DNA from: Neisseria lactamica
Lineage (GTDB): Bacteria > Pseudomonadota > Gammaproteobacteria > Burkholderiales > Neisseriaceae
Length of the DNA stretch: 64,000 nucleotides
Assembly: GCF_901482445.1 (NCBI RefSeq)
Contig: NZ_LR590477.1
Location: forward strand, 1,674,001-1,738,000
Direction of reading: 5' to 3'
Below the pieces are notes generated by a model. The model saw nothing but the letters and a program-made list of their open reading frames with translations. It made no database searches and was not told where the DNA came from. The stretch's first letter is position 1, and each line of letters opens with the position of its first letter. The position numbers and the translations under genes were made by a program. Shown here one piece after another: positions 58,438 to 64,000 of the stretch.

Positions 58438-58686
58438 TTATTGCGCTTTGGCATTCCATTCCGCCGGAGTGGCGGCAACCGAAATGGAAAGTGCGTGCAG
58501 TTCGTTGCTTTCCAGTTGGGCTTTGAGTCCGTCTTTAATCAGGCGGTGGCGCGCGAGGCGTGCCTTGCCTTCAAATTCCGATGAAACGATGACGGCGAAA
58601 AAATGGTGTCCGTCGCCTTCTACTTCGATATGTTCGCATTTTGCCACGCCTGCAATCAGGGCTTTGACTTGTTCGGGTGTCAGCAT
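58438..58686 (-). CDS. BolA/IbaG-family protein
   Basis: This 82-aa protein belongs to the BolA family: an EVEGDGHHFFAVIVSSEFEGK core (two halves, ~21-41), then RHRLIKDGLKAQL (~46-58) and a short C-terminus. The HH pair and conserved Arg-His suggest Fe-S cluster handling with a monothiol glutaredoxin. Length fits IbaG better than classical BolA (~105 aa). Confidence 0.88.
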   Translation of the reverse strand: MLTPEQVKALIAGVAKCEHIEVEGDGHHFFAVIVSSEFEGKARLARHRLIKDGLKAQLESNELHALSISVAATPAEWNAKAQ

Positions 58687-58734
58687 AGTGGGGAGTCCTT
58701 ATTGGAAAATGCGCCATTATACTGGCAAATTGAA

Positions 58735-58763
58735 ATGCCGTCTGAAACGGGTTCAGACGGCAT
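58735..58763 (-). terminator. inverted DUS pair, probable original ftsX terminator
   Basis: DUS arms 58735-58746 and 58752-58763 lie left of the IS. In the pre-insertion sequence they stood about 20 bases past the ftsX stop. Confidence 0.7.
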
Positions 58764-58776
58764 TTTTGACGGTGTT

Positions 58777-58784
58777 TTATTTTT
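58777..58784. repeat. IS target-site duplication, left copy
   Basis: TTATTTTT is repeated exactly at 59498-59505. Confidence 0.9.
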
Positions 58785-59497
58785 GGGGCTGTACTAGATT
58801 AGCAGATATGTTACCCTCAAAGTATGAAGATAACACACTGCAAATTAAAGAAAAAAGTACAGAAAGAACTGCTCCGTTTTTTTGTGCTGGAAGTTACCGC
58901 CCGTTCTGCCGCCGATATTTTGGGTATCCATCCCAATTCGGCAGCACTGTTCTACCGTAAAATCCGCACGGTTATCAATTATCATTTGGCCTTGGCTGCC
59001 GATGAGGTTTTTGAGGGCCCTGTCGAGCTGGACGAAAGCTATTTCGGCGGACGGCGTAAAGGCAGACGTGGTCGCGGTGCGGCAGGAAAAGTGGTTGTCT
59101 TCAGCATTCTGAAACGCAACGGACGGGTCTATACCGTTATCGTAGATAATGCCAAGTCTGAAACGTTACTCCCTGTCATCAAAAAGAAAATCATGCCGGA
59201 CAGTATTGTTTATACCGATAGTCTGAGCAGCTACGACAAGTTGGACGTGAGCGGTTTTATCCATTACCGTATCAACCATTCCAAGGAATTTGCAGACCGT
59301 CAAAACCACATTAACGGCATTGAGAACTTTTGGAATCAGTCAAAACGCGTCTTGCGAAAATACAACGGAATCGATCGTAAATCTTTCCCGCTGTTCTTGA
59401 GAGAATGCGAATTTCGATTTAACTTCGGCACACCGTCCCGGCAGCTAAAAATCCTACGGGATTGGTGTGGAATTTAGGGCTAATCTAGTACAGCCCC
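58785..59497 (+). mobile_element. IS1016-type insertion sequence (IS1595 family), intact
   Basis: This 713-bp element has perfect 19-bp terminal inverted repeats (GGGGCTGTACTAGATTAGC, 58785-58803 / 59479-59497), one full-length transposase gene and an 8-bp target duplication. The 8-bp duplication is typical of the IS1595 family. Confidence 0.93.
58824..59477 (+). CDS. IS1016-type transposase (ISXO2-like DDE domain)
   Basis: This 217-aa transposase has an N-terminal helical DNA-binding part (~1-55, ARSAADILGI). The ISXO2-like DDE domain follows: D in VELDESYFGGRRKG (~69-82), D in VYTDSLSSYDK (~130-140) and the C-terminal INGIENFWNQSKR (~162-174) carrying the N/E-x-K/R signature. There is no frameshift or stop, so it may be active. 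Confidence 0.92.
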   Translation: MKITHCKLKKKVQKELLRFFVLEVTARSAADILGIHPNSAALFYRKIRTVINYHLALAADEVFEGPVELDESYFGGRRKGRRGRGAAGKVVVFSILKRNGRVYTVIVDNAKSETLLPVIKKKIMPDSIVYTDSLSSYDKLDVSGFIHYRINHSKEFADRQNHINGIENFWNQSKRVLRKYNGIDRKSFPLFLRECEFRFNFGTPSRQLKILRDWCGI

Positions 59498-59505
59498 TTA
59501 TTTTT
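59498..59505. repeat. IS target-site duplication, right copy
   Basis: TTATTTTT includes the ftsX stop codon (TAA on the minus strand). Confidence 0.9.
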
Positions 59506-60415
59506 TGGCTTTGAAGCCGAGCAGATGCCGGGTGGTGGCAAGCCACGCTCCGAATACGCCCAACGCGATGACGAAGCCGAACACCAGCGCGATTTCTTCA
59601 GGATAAAAGAAACGCCAGCCGATATTGAGCCCGTAGGGTTTGAAGATGGCATCGACCAAGGGGCGCACGGCGGAAAGCAGCCAACCGCAAAGCCCCAGGC
59701 TGACGGCGGCGGAAAGGATGCTCTGCCACATTGCCTGATAAAGGAAGGGGCGGCGGATGAACGATGCGGGCGCGCCCAAGAGTTTGGTGATTTCGATTTC
59801 TTCTTTGCGGCTGAGGATTTGCAGGCGGATGGTGTTGTGTGCGACAAGGACGAACGCCATACCCAGCGTCAGGGAAAGAAACCATAGGATTTTGCGGATG
59901 AACTCGTTGATTTGGTACAGCGTTTGCACCCATTCGGTATCCATAGACGCGGATTCGACCATAGGCAGTTTGGTAATGTCCCGGTAGATTGCCTGCATTT
60001 GCGCGGGCGTGGTTGCCGGGTCGGGGGTAACGATAAATGCGTCGGGCAGCGGGTTGCCGTCGAGCATCGAAACCAAATTTTGGTCGAGGTTGGACTGTAA
60101 TTCCGCCAAGCCGTCTTCCTTGCCGATGAAGCGGACGTTGGCGATCCGTTTGTCGCGCGCCAGCAGGCTGCGGACGGTATCGCTGTCGCTTTGTGCGGCG
60201 GCGGTTTCCATATAGATGGTGATTTGCGGCGACTCGTTGAGTTTGCCCAACACGCTTTGCCCGCTTTGGATGCCCAGATACATAAACAGCGGCAGGGTCA
60301 TCGCGACGGCGAGCATCAGGAGGGTGAGCAGCGTGCCGAAGGGTTGGCGCAGAAGCTCTTTGAGCGCGGTGCGGGCGGATTCGATGTGCAGCGAGAGGTA
60401 GTGGATGATGCTCAT
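59498..60415 (-). CDS. ftsX: cell division ABC transporter permease FtsX
   Basis: This 305-aa FtsX has a first membrane segment (~28-52), a periplasmic domain (~55-170, FKMQxD-like ECD), three C-terminal membrane segments and a C-terminal KAKK. With FtsE it regulates peptidoglycan hydrolases at the septum. The ATG at 60415 overlaps the ftsE stop (ATGA). The stop codon 59498-59500 is the first three bases of the IS target duplication, so the IS sits exactly against it without changing the protein. Confidence 0.94.
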   Translation of the reverse strand: MSIIHYLSLHIESARTALKELLRQPFGTLLTLLMLAVAMTLPLFMYLGIQSGQSVLGKLNESPQITIYMETAAAQSDSDTVRSLLARDKRIANVRFIGKEDGLAELQSNLDQNLVSMLDGNPLPDAFIVTPDPATTPAQMQAIYRDITKLPMVESASMDTEWVQTLYQINEFIRKILWFLSLTLGMAFVLVAHNTIRLQILSRKEEIEITKLLGAPASFIRRPFLYQAMWQSILSAAVSLGLCGWLLSAVRPLVDAIFKPYGLNIGWRFFYPEEIALVFGFVIALGVFGAWLATTRHLLGFKAKK

Positions 60416-61062
60416 GCGAGCCGTCCTTTCGAGAGGCGCAGGATGCGGTGACCGTAGTCCGCCATCAGGGTTTCGTCGTGGGCGGCGACGATGACGGTGG
60501 TTCCTGCTTCGTGGAAGGTTTTGAACAATTCCATAATATCGAGCGCGTAGGCGCGGTCGAGGTTGGCGGAGGGTTCGTCGGCAATCAGCAGGCCGGGCTG
60601 GTGGACGACGGCGCGGGCGATGCACAGGCGTTGCTGTTCGCCGCCCGAGAGGGTGACGGGATCGTCTAATTCTCGCCCTTTCAAGCCGACTTTTTCGATG
60701 GCGATGCGGGCGCGTTCTTCGGCTTTTCGCGGCGGATAGCCGATAATCCGCAGCGGGAGGATGACGTTTTGCAGGACGTTGCGGTCGTAGAGGATTTTGT
60801 GGTCTTGGAATACGATGCCGATGTGTTGGCGCATAAAGCCGATTTGGTTGTCGGACAGTTCGCCCAAGTCTTGATTGTTGAACCACACTTTGCCTTTGCC
60901 GGGTTTGGTAATGCCTGAAATCAGCTTGAGGACGGTGGACTTGCCCGAACCGGAGTGTCCGGCGATAAAAATCATCTCGCCTTTTTTGATTTGGAAGCTG
61001 ACGTTTTTCAGGGCTTCAAAACCGCCGGGGTAGGTTTTGGAAACTTGTTCGAAACGGATCAT
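60412..61062 (-). CDS. ftsE: cell division ATP-binding protein FtsE
   Basis: This 216-aa ABC ATPase partners FtsX. It has Walker A AGHSGSGKST (~36-45), the signature LSGGEQQR (~138-145), Walker B LLIADEPSANLD (~155-166) and switch His in AAHD. The ATG at 61062 with AGGA six bases upstream is chosen; a 65-codon upstream extension is not FtsE-like. Confidence 0.96.
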   Translation of the reverse strand: MIRFEQVSKTYPGGFEALKNVSFQIKKGEMIFIAGHSGSGKSTVLKLISGITKPGKGKVWFNNQDLGELSDNQIGFMRQHIGIVFQDHKILYDRNVLQNVILPLRIIGYPPRKAEERARIAIEKVGLKGRELDDPVTLSGGEQQRLCIARAVVHQPGLLIADEPSANLDRAYALDIMELFKTFHEAGTTVIVAAHDETLMADYGHRILRLSKGRLA

Positions 61063-61128
61063 AGGAGGTCCTGTAAGGAATGGGCATACCGTATCAGTTT
61101 GTCTGCCTGAAGGCGGGGTGTCTGCGGT

Positions 61129-61140
61129 ATGCCGTCTGAA
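61129..61140 (+). repeat. single DUS upstream of ftsE
   Basis: One atGCCGTCTGAA lies in the 202-bp gap 61063-61264. Confidence 0.65.
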
Positions 61141-61228
61141 CAATAAGTAAGTAACGGAGATTATAAAGATTCCGCCTGTTTTTAGATAGTGGATAAGTTT
61201 GGCGGATACTGGCGGCCGGGCGGGAAAA

Positions 61229-61257
61229 ATGCCGTCTGAAGCGGCTTCAGACGGCAT
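61229..61257 (-). terminator. inverted DUS terminator of the thioredoxin-like gene
   Basis: DUS arms 61229-61240 and 61246-61257 have a 5-base loop, just past the stop at 61265. Confidence 0.8.
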
Positions 61258-61264
61258 CCGGCGT

Positions 61265-61747
61265 TTAACGGCATTTTGAATGGGCGAGTTTGACGGCTTC
61301 GGTCAGGCTTTTTTCGTTTGCCTCCCCTGTAATGGTCTGCCTGTATCCGCATTTCGGGGCTTCGACGACGGTAAAGGGCAGTACGCCGACAGTGTTTCCG
61401 TAGGATTTCATAAAGTTTCGGCTGTTCGCCCCGGTGTAACGCCAAATCGGGTAGGAAACAGGGGTTTGCTTGAGGAAGTTGCCGATATTGTCGGACGTGT
61501 CGAGCGCGATACCGACCATATCGACGCTACCTTTTTTCTGCGCTTTGTACCATTTTGACATCACCGGCATCTCTTTGCGGCACGGGCCGCACCAGGTCGC
61601 CCAAAGGTTGACGATGCGGACGGGGGCTTTGAGCGATTGCAGGCTTTGCGCGGCACCGTCTTTCCATCCGGCCAGTTCGTCTGCCGAGGCGGTATGTGCG
61701 GCAAATGTGGCGGCAAGGGCGATTGCGGCAAGATTCAAGTATTTCAT
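61265..61747 (-). CDS. TlpA-like periplasmic thioredoxin-fold protein
   Basis: This 160-aa protein has a signal peptide (~1-22, ASA-D) and a thioredoxin/TlpA domain with NLWATWCGPCRKEMP (~46-60; CGPC active site) and cis-Pro in VLPFTVV (~120-126). Two further Cys lie near the C-terminus. It probably acts as a disulfide reductase in the periplasm, as in cytochrome c maturation or for an envelope client; the partner is unknown. It is divergent from arsC. Confidence 0.92.
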   Translation of the reverse strand: MKYLNLAAIALAATFAAHTASADELAGWKDGAAQSLQSLKAPVRIVNLWATWCGPCRKEMPVMSKWYKAQKKGSVDMVGIALDTSDNIGNFLKQTPVSYPIWRYTGANSRNFMKSYGNTVGVLPFTVVEAPKCGYRQTITGEANEKSLTEAVKLAHSKCR

Positions 61748-61870
61748 CGTTTTGTCCTTTGTATGTCGATTCGGGTATTGTAAACCGTTTGGTACGGTTG
61801 GAGGCGGGATATTGAGTAAAATCCTGCGTAAGCCGATAATAAGGGGATTGTCGAGAAGTAAGGAAATGTC

Positions 61871-62224
61871 ATGTCTGAAATCAAAATTTTCCACAATCCC
61901 CGTTGCAGCAAATCGCGCGCCGCCTTGTCCCTATTGGAAGAACGCGGCATTGCTGCCGAAGTGGTCAAATATTTGGATACGCCGCCCGACTTGTCCGAAT
62001 TGAAGGATATTTTCAACAAATTGGGTTTGGCATCGGCGCGCGGGATGATGCGTGTGAAAGATGATTTGTACAAGGAATTGGGTTTGGACAACCCTGATTT
62101 GGATAATGACGCGCTGCTGCGTGCCATCGCCGATCATCCCGCCCTGTTGGAGCGTCCGATTGTTTTGGCAAACGGTAAGGCGGCTGTCGGCAGACCGCTG
62201 GAAAATATCGAAGCGGTATTGTGA
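61871..62224 (+). CDS. arsC: ArsC-family (glutaredoxin-type) arsenate reductase-like protein
   Basis: This 117-aa protein has the active site HNPRCSKSR (Cys12) and the C-terminal block LERPIVLANGKAAVGRP (~93-109) with the three Arg typical of ArsC. Whether arsenate is the true substrate is uncertain; no arsenic genes lie nearby. The stop overlaps the GTG start of the next gene (GTGA), so they are coupled. Confidence 0.9.
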   Translation: MSEIKIFHNPRCSKSRAALSLLEERGIAAEVVKYLDTPPDLSELKDIFNKLGLASARGMMRVKDDLYKELGLDNPDLDNDALLRAIADHPALLERPIVLANGKAAVGRPLENIEAVL

Positions 62225-62877
62225 ACAAACGGCTGTTTTGCAGCCGCAACGGCTTGCGCTATTACCTGTTGGGCGGTTTCTGTTTGAGTGTTTTTCCGCT
62301 TTTGCTGGTGTTTGCCTCATCCGTTTGGGCGGTTTATCGGACGGGCGGTCAGGTTTTGCCGCCGTATGTCCGGGCGGATGCCGCGCTGGTGTTGGGCGCC
62401 GCCGCGTGGGACAAACGCCCTTCCCCGGTTTTTCGGGAACGCATCAACCACGCCATCGCGCTTTATCAGAGCCGCAGGGTTGGCAAAATCATTTTTACCG
62501 GCGGCAGGAGTAAAAAGGGTTATATGACGGAGGCGGAAGTCGGGCGGCGGTACGCGCTCAAGCAAGGAATTCCGCCGCGCAACATCCTGTTTGAAAACAC
62601 TTCGCGCAACACTTATGAAAACCTGAACAACATCCGTCCGGTTTTGCGTGCCAACGGTATTGCCAGCGTGGTGATTGTCAGCGATCCCTACCATTTGGCG
62701 CGGGCGGCGGAAATGGCGGAGGATTTGGGTGTCCGCGTTTATATGTCTGCCACGCCGACCACGCGCTTTGATGCGGGAAATAAGAAAAAAATCTTTATGC
62801 TGCAAGAGGGATATGCGTTATCCCTCTACCGTTTGGAAAAATGGGGCGGCCGCTTTTGGGGATGGCTGTCTGATTGA
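62221..62877 (+). CDS. YdcF/SanA-like DUF218 membrane protein
   Basis: This 218-aa protein has a single N-terminal membrane segment (~15-38) and a DUF218 domain: ALVLGAAAWDKRPSPVF (~55-71), IIFTGGRSKKGYMTEAEVG (~89-107), ENTSRNTYENL (~124-134) and VSDPYHLARA (~147-156). It may act in envelope or vancomycin-type permeability phenotypes, as described for SanA; the biochemical role is unknown. It starts with GTG overlapping the arsC stop. Confidence 0.88.
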   Translation: MNKRLFCSRNGLRYYLLGGFCLSVFPLLLVFASSVWAVYRTGGQVLPPYVRADAALVLGAAAWDKRPSPVFRERINHAIALYQSRRVGKIIFTGGRSKKGYMTEAEVGRRYALKQGIPPRNILFENTSRNTYENLNNIRPVLRANGIASVVIVSDPYHLARAAEMAEDLGVRVYMSATPTTRFDAGNKKKIFMLQEGYALSLYRLEKWGGRFWGWLSD

Positions 62878-62889
62878 AGCGGTAGAAAA

Positions 62890-62936
62890 ATGCCGTCTGA
62901 AACTTATCCGCAAGTAAGTTTCAGACGGCATTTTTG
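62890..62936 (+). terminator. inverted DUS terminator of the DUF218 gene
   Basis: The stem is extended to ~19 bp by AAACTTA / TAAGTTT arms and followed by T5. Confidence 0.88.
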
Positions 62937-62993
62937 ATGCCCAAGCACGGTAAAACCAGTAAAATAAACGCTTTCAAAGATTTCGGAGCCATT

Positions 62994-64000
62994 ATGACCG
63001 TCAAAACCCGTTTCGCCCCCAGCCCCACCGGCTACCTGCACATCGGCGGCGTACGCACCGCCTTGTTTTCTTGGGCGTTTGCCCGCCATCACAAAGGCGA
63101 ATTTTTATTGCGTATCGAAGACACCGACTTGGCGCGGTCCACCGCCGAATCCGCCAACATCATCCTCGACGGCATGAAATGGGTCGGACTGGATTACGAC
63201 AACGCCGACAACGTGGTGTACCAAACCCGCCGCTTCGAACGCTATAAAGAAGTCATCGCCGAACTCTTGGCAAAAGGCGATGCCTACTACTGCTATTGCA
63301 GCAAAGAAGAATTGGAAGCGATGCGCGAGAAAGCCGAAAAGGAAGGTACGGCGACTTACGACCGCCGCTGGCGGCCGGAAGCAGGCAAAACCATGCCCGA
63401 AATTCCTGCCGGCGTGCAACCCGTCGTCCGCTTCAAAACGCCTTTGGACGGCGTTACCAAATGGACAGACCTGGTCAAAGGCGAAATTTCTATCCCCAAC
63501 GAAGCCCTCGACGACCTGATTATCGCCCGCGCCGACGGCACGCCGACCTACAACTTCTGCGTCGTGGTGGACGACTACGACATGGGCGTTACCCACGTTA
63601 TCCGGGGTGACGACCATGTAAACAATACCCCGAAACAAATCAATATCTTGAAAGCCATCGGCGCAAACCTGCCCGAATACGGTCATCTGCCGATGATTCT
63701 CAACGAACAAGGCAAAAAAATCTCCAAACGCAGCGGCGATACCGTCGCCATTACCGATTTCGGCGCGATGGGCATCCTGCCCGAAGCGATGCTCAACTAT
63801 CTGGCGCGTTTGGGCTGGGCGCACGGCGACGATGAGTTCTTCACGATGGAACAATTTATCGAATGGTTTGATTTGAAAGACGTTTCCCCGTCCCCAAGCC
63901 GTATGGACTTGAAAAAACTCTATTGGATTAACGGCGAACACATCAAAATCACCGCTAACGACAAGCTCGCCGAACTCGTCAAACCGCGCCTCTCGTTGCG
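62994..64000 (+). CDS. gltX: glutamyl-tRNA synthetase GltX, partial (runs off right edge)
   Basis: The first 335 codons of a class I GluRS are present: RFAPSPTGYLHIGGVRTALF (~6-25, HIGH box as HIGG), Zn-type region YCYCSKEEL, and KKISKRSGD (~243-251, KMSKS box). CGGAG lies before the ATG at 62994. The C-terminal anticodon-binding domain is beyond the window. Confidence 0.96.
   Translation, partial: MTVKTRFAPSPTGYLHIGGVRTALFSWAFARHHKGEFLLRIEDTDLARSTAESANIILDGMKWVGLDYDNADNVVYQTRRFERYKEVIAELLAKGDAYYCYCSKEELEAMREKAEKEGTATYDRRWRPEAGKTMPEIPAGVQPVVRFKTPLDGVTKWTDLVKGEISIPNEALDDLIIARADGTPTYNFCVVVDDYDMGVTHVIRGDDHVNNTPKQINILKAIGANLPEYGHLPMILNEQGKKISKRSGDTVAITDFGAMGILPEAMLNYLARLGWAHGDDEFFTMEQFIEWFDLKDVSPSPSRMDLKKLYWINGEHIKITANDKLAELVKPRLSL

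Noticed and set aside
63105..63941. 278-codon minus-strand ORF
   Set aside because: It lies wholly antisense to gltX, whose motifs are clear; the long open frame reflects GC-rich codon bias.

Overview
The window is chromosomal DNA of a pathogenic-clade Neisseria. The evidence is dozens of copies of the 12-base DNA uptake sequence (DUS, atGCCGTCTGAA), mostly as inverted pairs acting as terminators; a Correia element; dRS3/NIME repeats; an IS1016-type insertion sequence; PilT/PilU; a comE copy beside an rRNA operon; and the PilB-type MsrAB fusion. As far as I can recall, gene order follows the first ~60 kb of the meningococcal MC58 map, read backwards. Two features narrow the choice. tex and galE are separated by only 114 bp, with no capsule genes (the 'capsule null' arrangement). 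The fkbp-lpxC interval is only 162 bp and has no pilE/pilS. Together these suggest N. lactamica or a capsule-null meningococcus without a class I pilin locus; N. gonorrhoeae is less likely.

Layout. 1-7.1 kb (minus strand): a hypothetical gene with a C8 tract just after its start codon (out of frame here), a small ORF, a lipoprotein with an LprI-like C-terminus, gltS, a small secreted protein, and tex broken by one amber codon. 7.2-10.8 kb: galE and rfbBAC, without rfbD. 10.9-14.8 kb: an OPT-family transporter, dnaJ and comE. 14.9-20.4 kb: a complete rRNA operon (16S, tRNA-Ile, tRNA-Ala, 23S, 5S; minus strand) with its promoter, boxA signals and terminator. 20.6-23.1 kb: a zinc-independent-type dksA, proC, a lipoprotein and yggS. 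23.2-27.8 kb: pilT, pilU and a YccS-type membrane protein. 27.8-28.7 kb: gene-free repeat mosaic. 28.7-37.4 kb: a DUF3079 protein, ftsY with DUS-encoded acidic repeats, msrAB, pncC, mscS, an orphan ABC binding protein, a lipoprotein, glmU and a PhnA-like protein. 37.5-40.9 kb: the efeUOB ferrous-iron uptake operon with an AT-rich dyad over its promoter. 41-48.5 kb: mltA, a lipoprotein with a poly-A tract in its promoter spacer, glmS, metG and a hydroxyacid dehydrogenase. 48.6-50.5 kb: a small gene split by a Correia element, fkbp and lpxC. 50.5-51.2 kb: a gene-free AT-rich stretch with a cluster of DnaA boxes, the best candidate for oriC. 51.2-64 kb: gnd, waaA, two membrane proteins, tRNA-Lys, murA, pgk, a BolA-like gene, an intact IS1016-type element abutting the ftsX stop codon, ftsEX, a TlpA-like thioredoxin, arsC, a DUF218 protein and the start of gltX.

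Most genes are housekeeping: envelope precursor supply (glmS, glmU, murA, lpxC, waaA, galE, rfbBAC), division (ftsEX), protein targeting and folding (ftsY, dnaJ, fkbp), and translation. The most noteworthy signals are the candidate oriC, two possible phase-variation tracts (C8 in a coding start, A11 in a promoter spacer), the amber codon in tex, the capsule-null junction, the missing pilin locus, and three mobile or repeat insertions whose target sites can be read exactly.
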